A DNA stretch of 64,000 bases from the NCBI RefSeq assembly GCF_014647255.1, contig NZ_BMOV01000005.1, positions 124,001 through 188,000 of the forward strand, read 5' to 3'. Positions 35,567 to 44,586 of the stretch are shown piece by piece. The notes below the pieces were generated by a model, which did not search any database, was not told where the DNA came from, and worked only from the letters and a program-made list of their open reading frames with translations. Position 1 is the stretch's first letter, and each line of letters opens with the position of its first letter. This DNA comes from Iodidimonas muriae (GTDB taxonomy: Bacteria > Pseudomonadota > Alphaproteobacteria > Sphingomonadales > Rhodothalassiaceae). The position numbers and the translations under genes were made by a program.

Positions 35567-35924
35567 AAGGGGGGCGGCCAAACGCGCCTTGACAGCTCAA
35601 TAACCACTTGGAAAAGTGAAAGGGATGAGCGCCTATGTTTATATTCTCGCCAGCCAGCGCAATGGCACGCTCTATATTGGTGTGACAGCGGATATTGCCC
35701 GGCGCACCCACCAGCACCGCATGGGAAAGGGCGGCGGTTTTACACAGCGCTACGGCATATCCCGGTTGGTTTGGTACGAGCTTTGCCCGTCTATAACAGA
35801 CGCTATTCAACGGGAAAAAACCCTGAAATCCTGGCCCCGCCGGTGGAAGCTGGATTTGATTGAAAAGGCAAATCCGCAGTGGGATGATCTGTGGGAACAA
35901 TTGAACGCTTGAATGTTTGCCCAC
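35549..35924 (+). repeat. Direct repeat carrying a GIY-YIG gene, copy 2
   Basis: Second copy of the 376-base segment at 34971-35346. Its left end is the last hairpin of a complete palindromic unit. Confidence 0.92.
35625..35912 (+). CDS. GIY-YIG nuclease-domain protein, copy 2
   Basis: Identical in protein sequence to the 95-residue GIY-YIG protein at 35047-35334, with the same ribosome site and upstream TTGACA. The lack of divergence means a recent duplication or continuing gene conversion. It stands between palindromic units on both sides. Confidence 0.88.
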   Translation: MSAYVYILASQRNGTLYIGVTADIARRTHQHRMGKGGGFTQRYGISRLVWYELCPSITDAIQREKTLKSWPRRWKLDLIEKANPQWDDLWEQLNA

Positions 35925-35954
35925 CACCGTCACCCGCCGGACACCCCGCACATC

Positions 35955-36241
35955 CGTCACCCCCGGACTTGATCCGGGGGTCCAGTCTGGCAGGGCCGGA
36001 GCGCACTACCAACAAAGAACTGGATTCCCGGGTCAAGCCCACCCCACCATCGTCACCCCCGGACTTGATCCGGGGGTCCAGACCGGCGGGGCCGGAGCGC
36101 TCCACCAACAAAGAACTGGATTCCCGGGTCAAGCCCACCCCACCATCGTCACCCCCGGACTTGATCCGGGGGTCCAGTCGGCAGGGCCGGAGCGCTCCAC
36201 CAGCAAAGAACTGGATTCCCGGGTCAAGCCCGGGAATGACG
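35955..36241. repeat. Three palindromic repeat units, two truncated
   Basis: Units at 35955-36040, 36051-36136 and 36147-36241. The first two are cut at the same point in the second hairpin (TCAAGCCC then ACCCCAC) and follow each other every 96 bases; the third is complete. Short fragments AAGCCCGGGAATGACG follow until about 36,298. No gene lies between 35,913 and 36,391. Confidence 0.9.
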
Positions 36242-36329
36242 AAAAGAAAGGGGCCAAAGCCCGGGAATGACGCAAGGCAAGCTCAAGCCCGGGAATGATG
36301 TAAAGGGAAGGGACTGGCGCATCATTCAC

Positions 36330-36358
36330 AAAAAAACCAGCCTCCAAAGGGAGGCTGG
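36330..36358 (-). terminator. Rho-independent terminator of the PRC-barrel gene
   Basis: On the minus strand, a perfect nine-base stem CCAGCCTCC/GGAGGCTGG with a four-base loop is followed by seven T, 33 bases after the stop at 36392. Confidence 0.92.
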
Positions 36359-36391
36359 CTGTTGGTGTGACCCAAAGAAGAACGCGGTTTA

Positions 36392-36967
36392 TCAATATTT
36401 CTTTTTATATGTGTCTTTGGCATCTTTCATATGCCGTTCTTTGGGATCGTATTTTTCAAACTTTTCTTCATCATATTCAGGCATATTGCGCAGATCGGTT
36501 TTTGCCTGTTGCGACATGATGGTGACGTTCTCGCTGCCGATGCTCAGCTTTTCATAGGGTACGGCAACATCGCGGTCGCCAATCCCCAGAAAGCCGCCAA
36601 CGGATATAACGGCGTAAAGCTTGTTGTCGGTTTTCGAAACCACAAGCTCTTCAACGGAGCCGACGGTATCCCCATCGGTGCTGAGAACGTTTTTGCCCTC
36701 AATATTGGTTCTTGCCGTGATCCGTTCTTCGCGGTCCAGTTTATCTTTGGCTTGATCCATCTGCTTTGTGGCGTCGTGATCCATCTGCTTGGTGGCATCG
36801 TGATCCATTTGATCTTCGGCTTGATCCAGATGCTTTTGCGCTTTGTCTATATGCTGGGCTGGCTTGGTCTGATCATCATATTGACCAGCAAATGCCGGAA
36901 GGGTGGCTACGGGGAAAGCCATGGCAGCAGCAAGCGCGCCAATGGTAATCTGTTTAAACTTAGGCAT
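36392..36967 (-). CDS. Exported PRC-barrel domain protein
   Basis: A 191-residue periplasmic protein. The signal peptide is KQITIGALAAAMAFPVATL-type and ends in AFA, followed by a charged helical linker with a duplicated QMDHDATK repeat, then a PRC-barrel domain (NVLSTDGDTVGSVEELVVSK to VPYEKLSIGSENVTI) and a Lys-, Asp- and Tyr-rich tail. PRC-barrel proteins of this type are common in alphaproteobacterial envelopes, often stress-related, but their ligand is unknown. ATG 36967 was chosen because it starts the signal peptide. A strong terminator follows. Confidence 0.85.
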   Translation of the reverse strand: MPKFKQITIGALAAAMAFPVATLPAFAGQYDDQTKPAQHIDKAQKHLDQAEDQMDHDATKQMDHDATKQMDQAKDKLDREERITARTNIEGKNVLSTDGDTVGSVEELVVSKTDNKLYAVISVGGFLGIGDRDVAVPYEKLSIGSENVTIMSQQAKTDLRNMPEYDEEKFEKYDPKERHMKDAKDTYKKKY

Positions 36968-37132
36968 AGATCGTCTCCCTTTCAGTGGTGCACGAAATCC
37001 GTTCGAGGCGTTGGCGGAGGAGATCGCGGCGGCATCCTCCGTTCGCGCCATAAACGGATTCTTAACCATCAATTTCGACGGAACTATGTTGTAAAATAGA
37101 GAAACTAAGACGAACTATGTGGAATAAGGCAT

Positions 37133-37810
37133 TCAAGCCTTGAGGCTGGCCACCTGATCGAAAGGCTTTTTGGTCAGCTTCGGGACGGTGGCATCATCGG
37201 CCGGGCGGCCGGTAACCACCAGCATAACGGCCCGCTCATTTTTGGGCCGCCCTAAAATATCGCGCAAAAATCCCATGGGCGAGGGGGTGTGGGTCAGGGT
37301 GGCAAGCCCGGCATTGTGCAGGGCGGCCAGCAAAAATCCGCAGGCAATGCCCATGGATTCCTGAACATAATAGCTTTTGGATCGCTTGCCGCTTTCTTCA
37401 TCGATTTGGTAATTTTGCTGGAAACACACAATCAGGCAGGGCGCAATTTCCAAAAACGGCTTATGGGCATCGGTGCCAAGATGGACCAGATCGTCCAGCC
37501 ATTCCTGTCCGGCCTTGCCGCCATAAAAAGCGCGTTCTTCTTCTTCGGCGGCGGCCCGGATTTTGGTTTTTAAATCCGGATCGGTGACAATGACAAAATG
37601 CCAAGGCTGCTTATTGGCCCCCGATGGGGCCGTGGCGGCGGTTTTGACCGCATCCTCGATCACGCTTTGGGGGATGGGATCGGGTTTGAAAAAGCGAATG
37701 GTGCGGCGTTTTTCCATCAAGATGCGAAAGGCGCGGGCGCTGTCGATCATCTGGGCGTCAGACCGATGGGGATAACCGGTCAGCGGATATTCGATATAGG
37801 GCGCTTTCAT
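37133..37810 (-). CDS. Nitroreductase-family flavoprotein
   Basis: A 225-residue FMN-dependent oxidoreductase of the nitroreductase superfamily, closest in outline to the iodotyrosine-deiodinase/BluB-like branch. FMN contacts are expected at KRRTIRFFKPDPIP and APSGANKQPWHFVIV; the second half has ESMGIACGFLLAALHNAGL and a conserved GRPKNERAVMLVVTGRPAD end. Substrate unknown. It is divergent from the DNA glycosylase gene. Confidence 0.9.
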   Translation of the reverse strand: MKAPYIEYPLTGYPHRSDAQMIDSARAFRILMEKRRTIRFFKPDPIPQSVIEDAVKTAATAPSGANKQPWHFVIVTDPDLKTKIRAAAEEEERAFYGGKAGQEWLDDLVHLGTDAHKPFLEIAPCLIVCFQQNYQIDEESGKRSKSYYVQESMGIACGFLLAALHNAGLATLTHTPSPMGFLRDILGRPKNERAVMLVVTGRPADDATVPKLTKKPFDQVASLKA

Positions 37811-37940
37811 AGTGAGGCTTTCTTTTATGGGGCGGGGAAAAGAGTATCAACTGCCGCAAAGCTGTAAAGAGTGCCGATGGTGGCTTGGCAGAAAAAGGCG
37901 GCGGCGATATGGTCCGGCTTGCAATAAAATGGAGCCTGAC

Positions 37941-38585
37941 ATGACCCTGCCCAAGACAGCCGAATTTCACTTGAGTGGCGATCATGTGCGCCGGGCGCTT
38001 GACCATTTGGCAAGTAATGATACGCAACTGGCCGAGGCGTTGAGCCTGTGGGGCTATCCGCAAGAACGCCGCACCGATGGAGGCTTTTCCGCATTGCTGC
38101 GCATTATCATTGGCCAGCAGCTTTCGGTGAAGGCCGCCGCTACCATTGCGGCGCGGGTGGATGCCGCCATGGATGGAGAGGCAACGCCGGAGCGGTTTCT
38201 TGGCCTTGAAGACGATATTTTGCGCGGGGCGGGCCTATCGGCAGCCAAGGTGCGCTATGGGCGCGGACTGGCTGAAGCCATTGCCGAAGGGCAGTTTGAT
38301 CCCGATGAACTACATCTTCTGGAGGATGCACAGGCCTTGGAAAAGGTGACGGCCTTGAAGGGCTTCGGGGTCTGGTCGGGCCGCATGTATCTGATGTTTT
38401 CCCTTGGCCGCCCCGATATCTGGCCCGCCGATGATCTGGGGGTGCGCGAAGGGCTGCGCCGTATCCGGGGGCTTGATGATCGCCCCGACATCAAAGAAGC
38501 GGACGCGCTTGGAGAGGCTTGGGCGCCTTACCGGTCGTCCGCCGCTTTGATGTGCTGGCACATTCTGAACAATGCGCCAGCCTGA
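37941..38585 (+). CDS. alkA: DNA-3-methyladenine glycosylase II
   Basis: A 214-residue base-excision repair enzyme of the AlkA/HhH-GPD type that removes alkylated purines. It has LLRIIIGQQLSVKAAATI near residue 55, the helix-hairpin-helix LKGFGVWSGRMYL near 140, and the catalytic Asp in WPADDLGVREGL. ATG 37941 was preferred to ATG 37929 because GGAG stands seven bases before it. The short form lacks the N-terminal AlkA domain, as is usual in alphaproteobacteria. Confidence 0.88.
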   Translation: MTLPKTAEFHLSGDHVRRALDHLASNDTQLAEALSLWGYPQERRTDGGFSALLRIIIGQQLSVKAAATIAARVDAAMDGEATPERFLGLEDDILRGAGLSAAKVRYGRGLAEAIAEGQFDPDELHLLEDAQALEKVTALKGFGVWSGRMYLMFSLGRPDIWPADDLGVREGLRRIRGLDDRPDIKEADALGEAWAPYRSSAALMCWHILNNAPA

Positions 38586-38602
38586 AAAGTGCCTTGGGGC
38601 CG

Positions 38603-40702
38603 CTATTTCGCCATGCCAAAGGCCATTAGAATGAAGCTGTATTCTTCCGCCACTTCATAAAGCGCATCAAAGCGCCCCGATTTGCCGCCATGGCCCGCGC
38701 CCATATTGGTTTTGAACAGGATCAGATTATCATCGGTCTTGCGGGCGCGTAGTCTGGCGACCCATTTTGCCGGCTCCCAATAGGTGACGCGGGGATCGTT
38801 CAGCCCGCAGGTGACCATCATCGGCGGATAGTCTTGCGCCCGTACATTTTCATAGGGGCTGTAACTGGCAATATAGCGAAAAACCTCTGCATCGGCTTTG
38901 GGATTGCCCCATTCCGGCCATTCAATGGGGGTGAGCGGCAGGCTGTCGTCCAGCATGGTGTGCAACACATCCACAAAAGGCACATGGGCAATGATGGCCC
39001 GCCATAAATCAGGCCGCTGATTGGCAATGGCCCCCATCAGCTTGCCCCCTGCCGATCCGCCCGAAGCGGAAATTCCGCCCGGCGTGGCATAGCCTTTTTC
39101 CACCAGATAATCGGCGGCATCGATGAAATCATTGAAGGTATTGTGGCGGGCGAATTTCTTGCCGCCTTCATACCATGGGCGGCCCAGTTCATCACCGCCG
39201 CGAATATGGGCGATGGCAAAGGCAAAGCCCCGATCCAGCAAAGACAGGCGGGTGGTGGAAAAAGATGGTCGCATCCCCATGCCATAGGCCCCATAGCCAT
39301 AAAGATGCACCGGACCGGGGGCGGTGTCTTTGAAGCCTTTTTTATAAACAATGGACAAGGGGATGTGCTGGCCATCGCGGCTGAGGGCCATAAGCCGTTC
39401 GGTGGCATAATCAGCCTTGTTATAGCCCGAGGGGATCTTTTGCACCTTGCGGGTGATCAATTCGCCTGATGCCAGATCATAATCGAACACCGTGGCGGGG
39501 GTGATCATTGAATCGTAGCTGATGCGAAGCTGTGTTGGGTCCGGCTCGGCATTGCCGCCCAATTCGGCGCGATAGGTGCTTTCGGGGAAGGTGATAAAAT
39601 CATCGCGCGTTCCGTCATGGGACAGGATGCGGATTTGGTCCAGTCCATCGCGCCGTTGCTCCACAACCAGAAAAGACGTGAATGCGGTGACCGCACGGTA
39701 ATAATCGCGGTCGCTTTTGGGAAGAATCTCGCGCCAGTTTTCAGGGGACGGATCATTTTCAGGGGCCGAGAGAATACGGAAATTGGGGGCGTTTTTGTTG
39801 GAGCGAATGAAAAAACGGTCGCCCGCATGATCCACATCATATTCGTGACCGGACTCGCGCTTGGCGATCACGCGCAGCGGCGTTTCTATCGCATCGGCGG
39901 GGAGAATATGCACTTCGCTGGTTTCATGGCTGCCGGAAGCGATGACAATCCATTGTCGTGATTGGGTTTTATCCAGATGCACAAAGAAGCCGCCGTCTTT
40001 TTCCTCATAGATCAGGAGGTCTTGCGCGGGATCGTCACCCAAATGATGCGCCATCACCCGATAAGGCCGCCAATTGTCATTGACGATGCGGTATAAAAGC
40101 CGCGTATTATCCGCCGCCCAGACCGGAGAGCCGATGGTCTGCTCGATATGATCGGGCAGGGTCTTCCCTGTTTCGAGATCACGGACCTTGAGGGTGAAGC
40201 GCTCCGACCCATCCGTATCCGTGGAATAGGCCAATAAACGCCCGTCGGGGCTGATGCTCAGGCCGCCAAGGCGGAAATACTCATGCCCTTCGGCCAGGGC
40301 CGGTTCATCCAGAATCAGATGCCAGTCCGCAGCATCATCCTTTGCCGATTTGCGGTACCAGCGGCGATATTGCGTTCCTGCCGCAAAGCGCCATTGATAA
40401 AGCCAATCGCCATCGCGGGATGGCACGCTTTCATCCTCTTCGGCAACGCGGCCTTTCAGTTCCTTGAAAATGGTGTCTGTCAGATCCGCGACCGGGGCCA
40501 TGGCGGCTTCATAATAGGCATTTTCCGCCTTCAGATAGTCGAGGATTTCCGGTGTTTCCACCTTGGGATAGCCGGAATCGCGCAGCCACGCATATTCATC
40601 TGTCACCGCAATATCATGATGGGTGACAAGAGTGGGATGCTGGGGGGCATGCGGCGGCGTTGGCAGATGGTCGGCCTTTTGGCTGAGGATGGTTTTTGTC
40701 AT
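38603..40702 (-). CDS. ptrB: Oligopeptidase B, S9 family
   Basis: A 699-residue cytoplasmic serine peptidase that cleaves short peptides after basic residues. The seven-bladed propeller covers roughly residues 75-410. The catalytic domain has the nucleophile loop SASGGSAGGKLMGA, Asp in TCGLNDPRVTYWEP and His in NMGAGHGGKSGRF. ATG 40702 (MTKTILSQ) was chosen over a start 14 codons upstream. It is divergent from the aminopeptidase gene. Confidence 0.93.
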   Translation of the reverse strand: MTKTILSQKADHLPTPPHAPQHPTLVTHHDIAVTDEYAWLRDSGYPKVETPEILDYLKAENAYYEAAMAPVADLTDTIFKELKGRVAEEDESVPSRDGDWLYQWRFAAGTQYRRWYRKSAKDDAADWHLILDEPALAEGHEYFRLGGLSISPDGRLLAYSTDTDGSERFTLKVRDLETGKTLPDHIEQTIGSPVWAADNTRLLYRIVNDNWRPYRVMAHHLGDDPAQDLLIYEEKDGGFFVHLDKTQSRQWIVIASGSHETSEVHILPADAIETPLRVIAKRESGHEYDVDHAGDRFFIRSNKNAPNFRILSAPENDPSPENWREILPKSDRDYYRAVTAFTSFLVVEQRRDGLDQIRILSHDGTRDDFITFPESTYRAELGGNAEPDPTQLRISYDSMITPATVFDYDLASGELITRKVQKIPSGYNKADYATERLMALSRDGQHIPLSIVYKKGFKDTAPGPVHLYGYGAYGMGMRPSFSTTRLSLLDRGFAFAIAHIRGGDELGRPWYEGGKKFARHNTFNDFIDAADYLVEKGYATPGGISASGGSAGGKLMGAIANQRPDLWRAIIAHVPFVDVLHTMLDDSLPLTPIEWPEWGNPKADAEVFRYIASYSPYENVRAQDYPPMMVTCGLNDPRVTYWEPAKWVARLRARKTDDNLILFKTNMGAGHGGKSGRFDALYEVAEEYSFILMAFGMAK

Positions 40703-40842
40703 TGAAGAAATCTCTTGAAGCTGTCGGGAGGCATAGGGAAGCACGTTCAGACGCCTATGAAAAGACGCCCGCCTTGCGAAGTGACGCGCAGGGTGCCATC
40801 AATGGGCAAATTCACTTGTTTTTGATGAAGGAGTCCCCCCTC

Positions 40843-42633
40843 GTGTCCAAGCCCCATGCCGAGAGATTGTCCGCTTTGCGTGCCGAATTGTCCCGTCAGG
40901 CACTGGACGGTTTCGTGGTGCCTTTAACCGATGAGCATAATAGCGAATATGTGGCGGATTACGCCCAGCGCCTTGCATGGCTGACGGGCTTTGAAGGGTC
41001 TGCCGGTTCGGCCATCGTTCTGGCTGAAAAAGCCGCCATGTTTGTGGATGGCCGTTATGTGATTCAGGTCCGCGATCAGGTGGACAGCGCCTTGTTCACG
41101 CATGTGCATCTGACCGAGATGGACCCTTTGGACTGGCTTTGGGGAGAGGTGAAAAAAGGCGACCGGATCGGCTATGATCCGCGTTTGCACACGCCGGGCT
41201 GGGTTGCGCAGGTACAAAGCCGTTTGCAACGCAAAGGGGCCGAATTGGTGGCGGTGGATCAAAACCCCATTGATGCGGTGTGGCCCGATCAGCCCGCGCC
41301 CCCGCCTTTCCCTTTGAAACCCCATGATGCCGCCCTTGCCGGAGCCACTTCGGCGGATAAACGCGCCCGTATCGGCGGGGATATTGCCGAAAACGGGGCC
41401 GAGGCGGCGGTGCTTACGGCGCTTGATTCCATTGCATGGCTGTTCAATATTCGCGGCAATGATGTGGCCCATACGCCGGTGGCCTTGGCTTATGCGGTGC
41501 TGCATAAAGATGGCCGCGCCGATTTGTTCGTGGCACCTGAGAAAATGACCGATGCAGTGCGAGAGCATCTGGGCAATGAGGTGTCGATCGCGCCCTATGA
41601 TGGCTTTTATGATGCGCTGACCGATCTGGGCGCAGGCGGCAAGGCGGTGCTGGCCGATCCGGCCACGGCCAATGCGGCGGTGTTCGAGGCCCTGAAAAAA
41701 GGCGGGGCCGATATTGTTCGCGCCGCCGATCCTTGCGCCTTGCCGAAAGCTTGCAAAACCGGTGCGGAAATCAAGGGCAGCATTGCCGCCCATGAACGCG
41801 ACGGGGCAGCGGTAACCGAATTCCTGCACTGGCTTGATCAAGAGGCCCATAAAGGCGGTTTGACGGAAATCGGCTGTGTGGCCAAATTGGAAAGCTTCCG
41901 CAAAAAACGTGACGGCTTTTGCGATACCAGCTTTGATACCATTTCAGGCGCCGGGTCCAATGGGGCTATTTGCCATTATCGGGTGTCTGAGGAAAGCAGC
42001 CGTCCCTTGACGCCGGGTGAGCTGTATCTGGTGGATTCGGGCGGGCAGTATCCCGATGGCACCACCGACATCACCCGCACCGTGCCGGTCGGAACGGTGG
42101 GAGACGAGGAAAAAGACCGTTTCACACGCGTCTTGAAAGGCCATATCGCACTGGCGCGGGCGCGGTTTCCCATAGGCACCACCGGGGCGCAGCTTGATGC
42201 CATTGCGCGTAAGCCTTTATGGGATGTGGGGCTGGATTATGACCATGGCACCGGCCATGGGGTGGGCAGCTATCTGGCGGTCCATGAAGGGCCGCAACGC
42301 ATTTCCAAGGCCCCCAATGCCATCGCTTTGCAGCCCGGCATGATCCTGTCCAATGAACCGGGTTATTATAAGGATGGTGGCTTTGGGATCCGCATTGAAA
42401 ATCTGGTCACCGTGGTGGCGGATGAAGACTCCCACGAGCGGCCCTTCTTGCGCTTTGAAACCCTGACCCTTGCGCCCATCGACCGGCGCTTGGTGAAAAC
42501 AGAGCTGCTGAGTGAAGACGAGATTGGCTGGCTCGACCGGTATCATGCACGGGTTTATGACACGCTGGATTCGCTGGTGGCGGAAGACACGCGGGATTGG
42601 CTGGCGCAAATGACGGCCCCGATCGCCGGGTAA
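40843..42633 (+). CDS. Xaa-Pro aminopeptidase, M24B family
   Basis: A 596-residue aminopeptidase P-like enzyme. Two creatinase-type N-terminal domains are followed by the pita-bread catalytic domain. Metal ligands lie in YLVDSGGQYPDGTTDITRT (two Asp), GTGHGVGSYLAVHEGP (His), SNEPGYYKDGGFGIRIEN (Glu) and the second Glu nearby. The GTG at 40843 has AAGGAG nine bases upstream and gives the usual family length; ATG 40825 is an alternative. Cleaves N-terminal residues before proline. Confidence 0.92.
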   Translation: MSKPHAERLSALRAELSRQALDGFVVPLTDEHNSEYVADYAQRLAWLTGFEGSAGSAIVLAEKAAMFVDGRYVIQVRDQVDSALFTHVHLTEMDPLDWLWGEVKKGDRIGYDPRLHTPGWVAQVQSRLQRKGAELVAVDQNPIDAVWPDQPAPPPFPLKPHDAALAGATSADKRARIGGDIAENGAEAAVLTALDSIAWLFNIRGNDVAHTPVALAYAVLHKDGRADLFVAPEKMTDAVREHLGNEVSIAPYDGFYDALTDLGAGGKAVLADPATANAAVFEALKKGGADIVRAADPCALPKACKTGAEIKGSIAAHERDGAAVTEFLHWLDQEAHKGGLTEIGCVAKLESFRKKRDGFCDTSFDTISGAGSNGAICHYRVSEESSRPLTPGELYLVDSGGQYPDGTTDITRTVPVGTVGDEEKDRFTRVLKGHIALARARFPIGTTGAQLDAIARKPLWDVGLDYDHGTGHGVGSYLAVHEGPQRISKAPNAIALQPGMILSNEPGYYKDGGFGIRIENLVTVVADEDSHERPFLRFETLTLAPIDRRLVKTELLSEDEIGWLDRYHARVYDTLDSLVAEDTRDWLAQMTAPIAG

Positions 42634-42660
42634 TCGCTGCGCCATATGAAAGGGTCTCCC

Positions 42661-43479
42661 ATGGCTTATGAGACAGTGCAAATCCATATCGAAAAGGGGG
42701 TGGCGCATCTTTTTATGTGCCGTCCGGAAAAAGCCAATGCCATGGGCGAGGCTTTCTGGCGGGAATTTCCCCAAGCCATTGATGAACTGGATGCGGACCC
42801 CGCTGTGCGTGCCATTGTGATTTCAGGGCAGGGCAAGCACTTTACCGCCGGGATCGACCTGACCATGATGCACAGCCTGATGCCCGATCCTAAACAGGAT
42901 GCAGGCCGGGTGCGGGAAAAGCTGCGGCGCACCATTTTGCGTATGCAGGATTGCTTCACCAGCCTTGATCGTTGCCGGAAACCATCCATCGCGGCGGTGC
43001 ATGGGGGTTGTCTTGGAGCCGGTGTGGATCTGGTAACCGCATGTGACATGCGCTTGGCGGCAAAGGGCAGCTATTTCACCGTGCAGGAAATCAATATCGG
43101 TATGGTGGCCGATGTGGGCACCTTGCAACGGATCGGCCATTTGCTGCCCCATGGCATTGTGCGCGAACTGGCCTATACCGGGCGGCGCTTCGAGGTGGAG
43201 GAAGCTCGGCATTTCGGTTTTGTGAACGGCATTGGGGCCGATCGGGATGATGTTATCGCCAAAGCGCTGGATATGGCGGCGATTGTGGCGCGGAAAAGCC
43301 CGCTGGCTATTTCCGGCATCAAGCAGGTGCTTAATCATGCACGCGATCACAGCATTGCCGATGGGCTGGACTATGTGGCGGCGTGGAATTCCGGCGTTTT
43401 GATCAGCGAAGATCTGATGAAGGGCGCACAGGCTGCCTTGCAGCGTAAAGAAGCTGATTTCGATGATTTGCTGGAGTGA
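42661..43479 (+). CDS. Dienoyl-CoA isomerase-like enoyl-CoA hydratase family protein
   Basis: A 272-residue crotonase-fold enzyme. The oxyanion-hole strands are GKHFTAGIDL and HGGCLGAGVDL; the active-site segment FTVQEINIGMVADVGTLQRI, with Glu and Asp at the positions of delta(3,5)-delta(2,4)-dienoyl-CoA isomerases, favours that activity over simple hydration. It would rearrange double bonds during breakdown of unsaturated fatty acids. ATG 42661 has AAAGGG six bases upstream. Confidence 0.88.
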   Translation: MAYETVQIHIEKGVAHLFMCRPEKANAMGEAFWREFPQAIDELDADPAVRAIVISGQGKHFTAGIDLTMMHSLMPDPKQDAGRVREKLRRTILRMQDCFTSLDRCRKPSIAAVHGGCLGAGVDLVTACDMRLAAKGSYFTVQEINIGMVADVGTLQRIGHLLPHGIVRELAYTGRRFEVEEARHFGFVNGIGADRDDVIAKALDMAAIVARKSPLAISGIKQVLNHARDHSIADGLDYVAAWNSGVLISEDLMKGAQAALQRKEADFDDLLE

Positions 43480-43500
43480 CGCCATGAGGGAGCGCACGGC

Positions 43501-44586
43501 ATGGCGATGACCCGCGATAAGGCCGCCCGTCGCCTAGATGCCATTGCCGGTTTTCGGGATGAGCAACAAAGGCTGGAGGATTTGGGCCTTCTTGGCTTGT
43601 CCAAAGCGGATCGCCAGAAAATCCGCGCCTATCATGACGAGGTTCTGGCAGATTTAAGCGGTGCGCATGATCTATCGGCGGATCAGGCGTCTGAGCCGGT
43701 GCATTGGGGAATGCGCATGGCCGCAACGGCCGGGATTGTGGCCCTTGTGCTGCTGGGATTTGCCGCGCTGGATTATCTGTGGCCGGATATGGGCAATTGG
43801 GCGCGGGCCTTGGTGGCTTTTGCTGTTCCCATTGGCTTTGTGGCCTTGGCGGAAGGGTTATATGCCGGTGGCCGTAGCCCGTATTTCACCGCCATGATGG
43901 CCGGGCTTGCCGCCCTTGCCTTTGCTGGCGGAATGGTGGTTCTGACACGGCAGTTCAACCAGCCTTTGGGATTGAAGTTCGGGCTTTTTGCTTCTGGATT
44001 TGCCGTGGCCTTTGGCCATCGGTACAACAGCCGGGCTTTGGCGGTGCCGGGATTGGTTTTCGCGGGAGGCTTTTTGGCGGCGATCATGTCCTTGCTGGAT
44101 GGCCGTATGTGGATGGCCCTGTCGGGGCGCATGGACGGGATTTTTCTGGCGGGCCTTGCTTTGTTTGTTGTGGGCCTGTTTTCCAATGGGCTGTTTTTTC
44201 TGGGATCGTTTGCCGCCATGCGGCCGGCTTGGCGATTGGCCGGTGTGCTATTGGCGGGCGGTGGGCTGATCCTTTTGGGATTCAAAGGGCATAGCGTGCT
44301 TGGTTATGCACCGTCTGTGGTGGCCGTGGGCTATCAGGGCCTTGCGGTGTTTTTGCTGATGGCGGCCTTTATCGCGGGGCTGTGGAAGGGCTGGCGCGAG
44401 GTGCTTTATGGGGCCCTGATTATGCTGGGCTTGTTTGTGGCCAGTCGGTTTTATGATTGGTTCGCGGATAGTTTGCCTGATGTGCTGGTGGCGCTTGGGG
44501 GGCTGTTCTTGTTTGCGGGCTTCTTATGGCTTTGGGGGCTTGTGCGCCGGATGGATGCGCGCAAATCTTTGGGGAGCGCGGCATGA
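43501..44586 (+). CDS. DUF2157-like membrane protein
   Basis: A 361-residue membrane protein. A cytoplasmic N-terminal helical part (GFRDEQQRLEDLGLLGLSKA and RAYHDEVLADL) is followed by about ten spans, the layout of DUF2157 proteins. AGGGAG lies eight bases before ATG 43501. The stop overlaps the following gene (44583-44586), fitting the common pairing of DUF2157 with a GDYXXLXY-type partner. Function unknown. Confidence 0.8.
   Translation: MAMTRDKAARRLDAIAGFRDEQQRLEDLGLLGLSKADRQKIRAYHDEVLADLSGAHDLSADQASEPVHWGMRMAATAGIVALVLLGFAALDYLWPDMGNWARALVAFAVPIGFVALAEGLYAGGRSPYFTAMMAGLAALAFAGGMVVLTRQFNQPLGLKFGLFASGFAVAFGHRYNSRALAVPGLVFAGGFLAAIMSLLDGRMWMALSGRMDGIFLAGLALFVVGLFSNGLFFLGSFAAMRPAWRLAGVLLAGGGLILLGFKGHSVLGYAPSVVAVGYQGLAVFLLMAAFIAGLWKGWREVLYGALIMLGLFVASRFYDWFADSLPDVLVALGGLFLFAGFLWLWGLVRRMDARKSLGSAA

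Noticed and set aside
35352..35960. 202-residue minus-strand open frame through the repeats
   Set aside because: It reads palindromic units and the antisense of the GIY-YIG gene; repeated residue blocks only mirror the DNA repeats.
32687..36241. Regularly spaced repeats as a CRISPR array
   Set aside because: Units are 96 bases with two internal hairpins, spacers are nearly the same sequence rather than unique, and no cas gene is nearby. They are palindromic intergenic elements.
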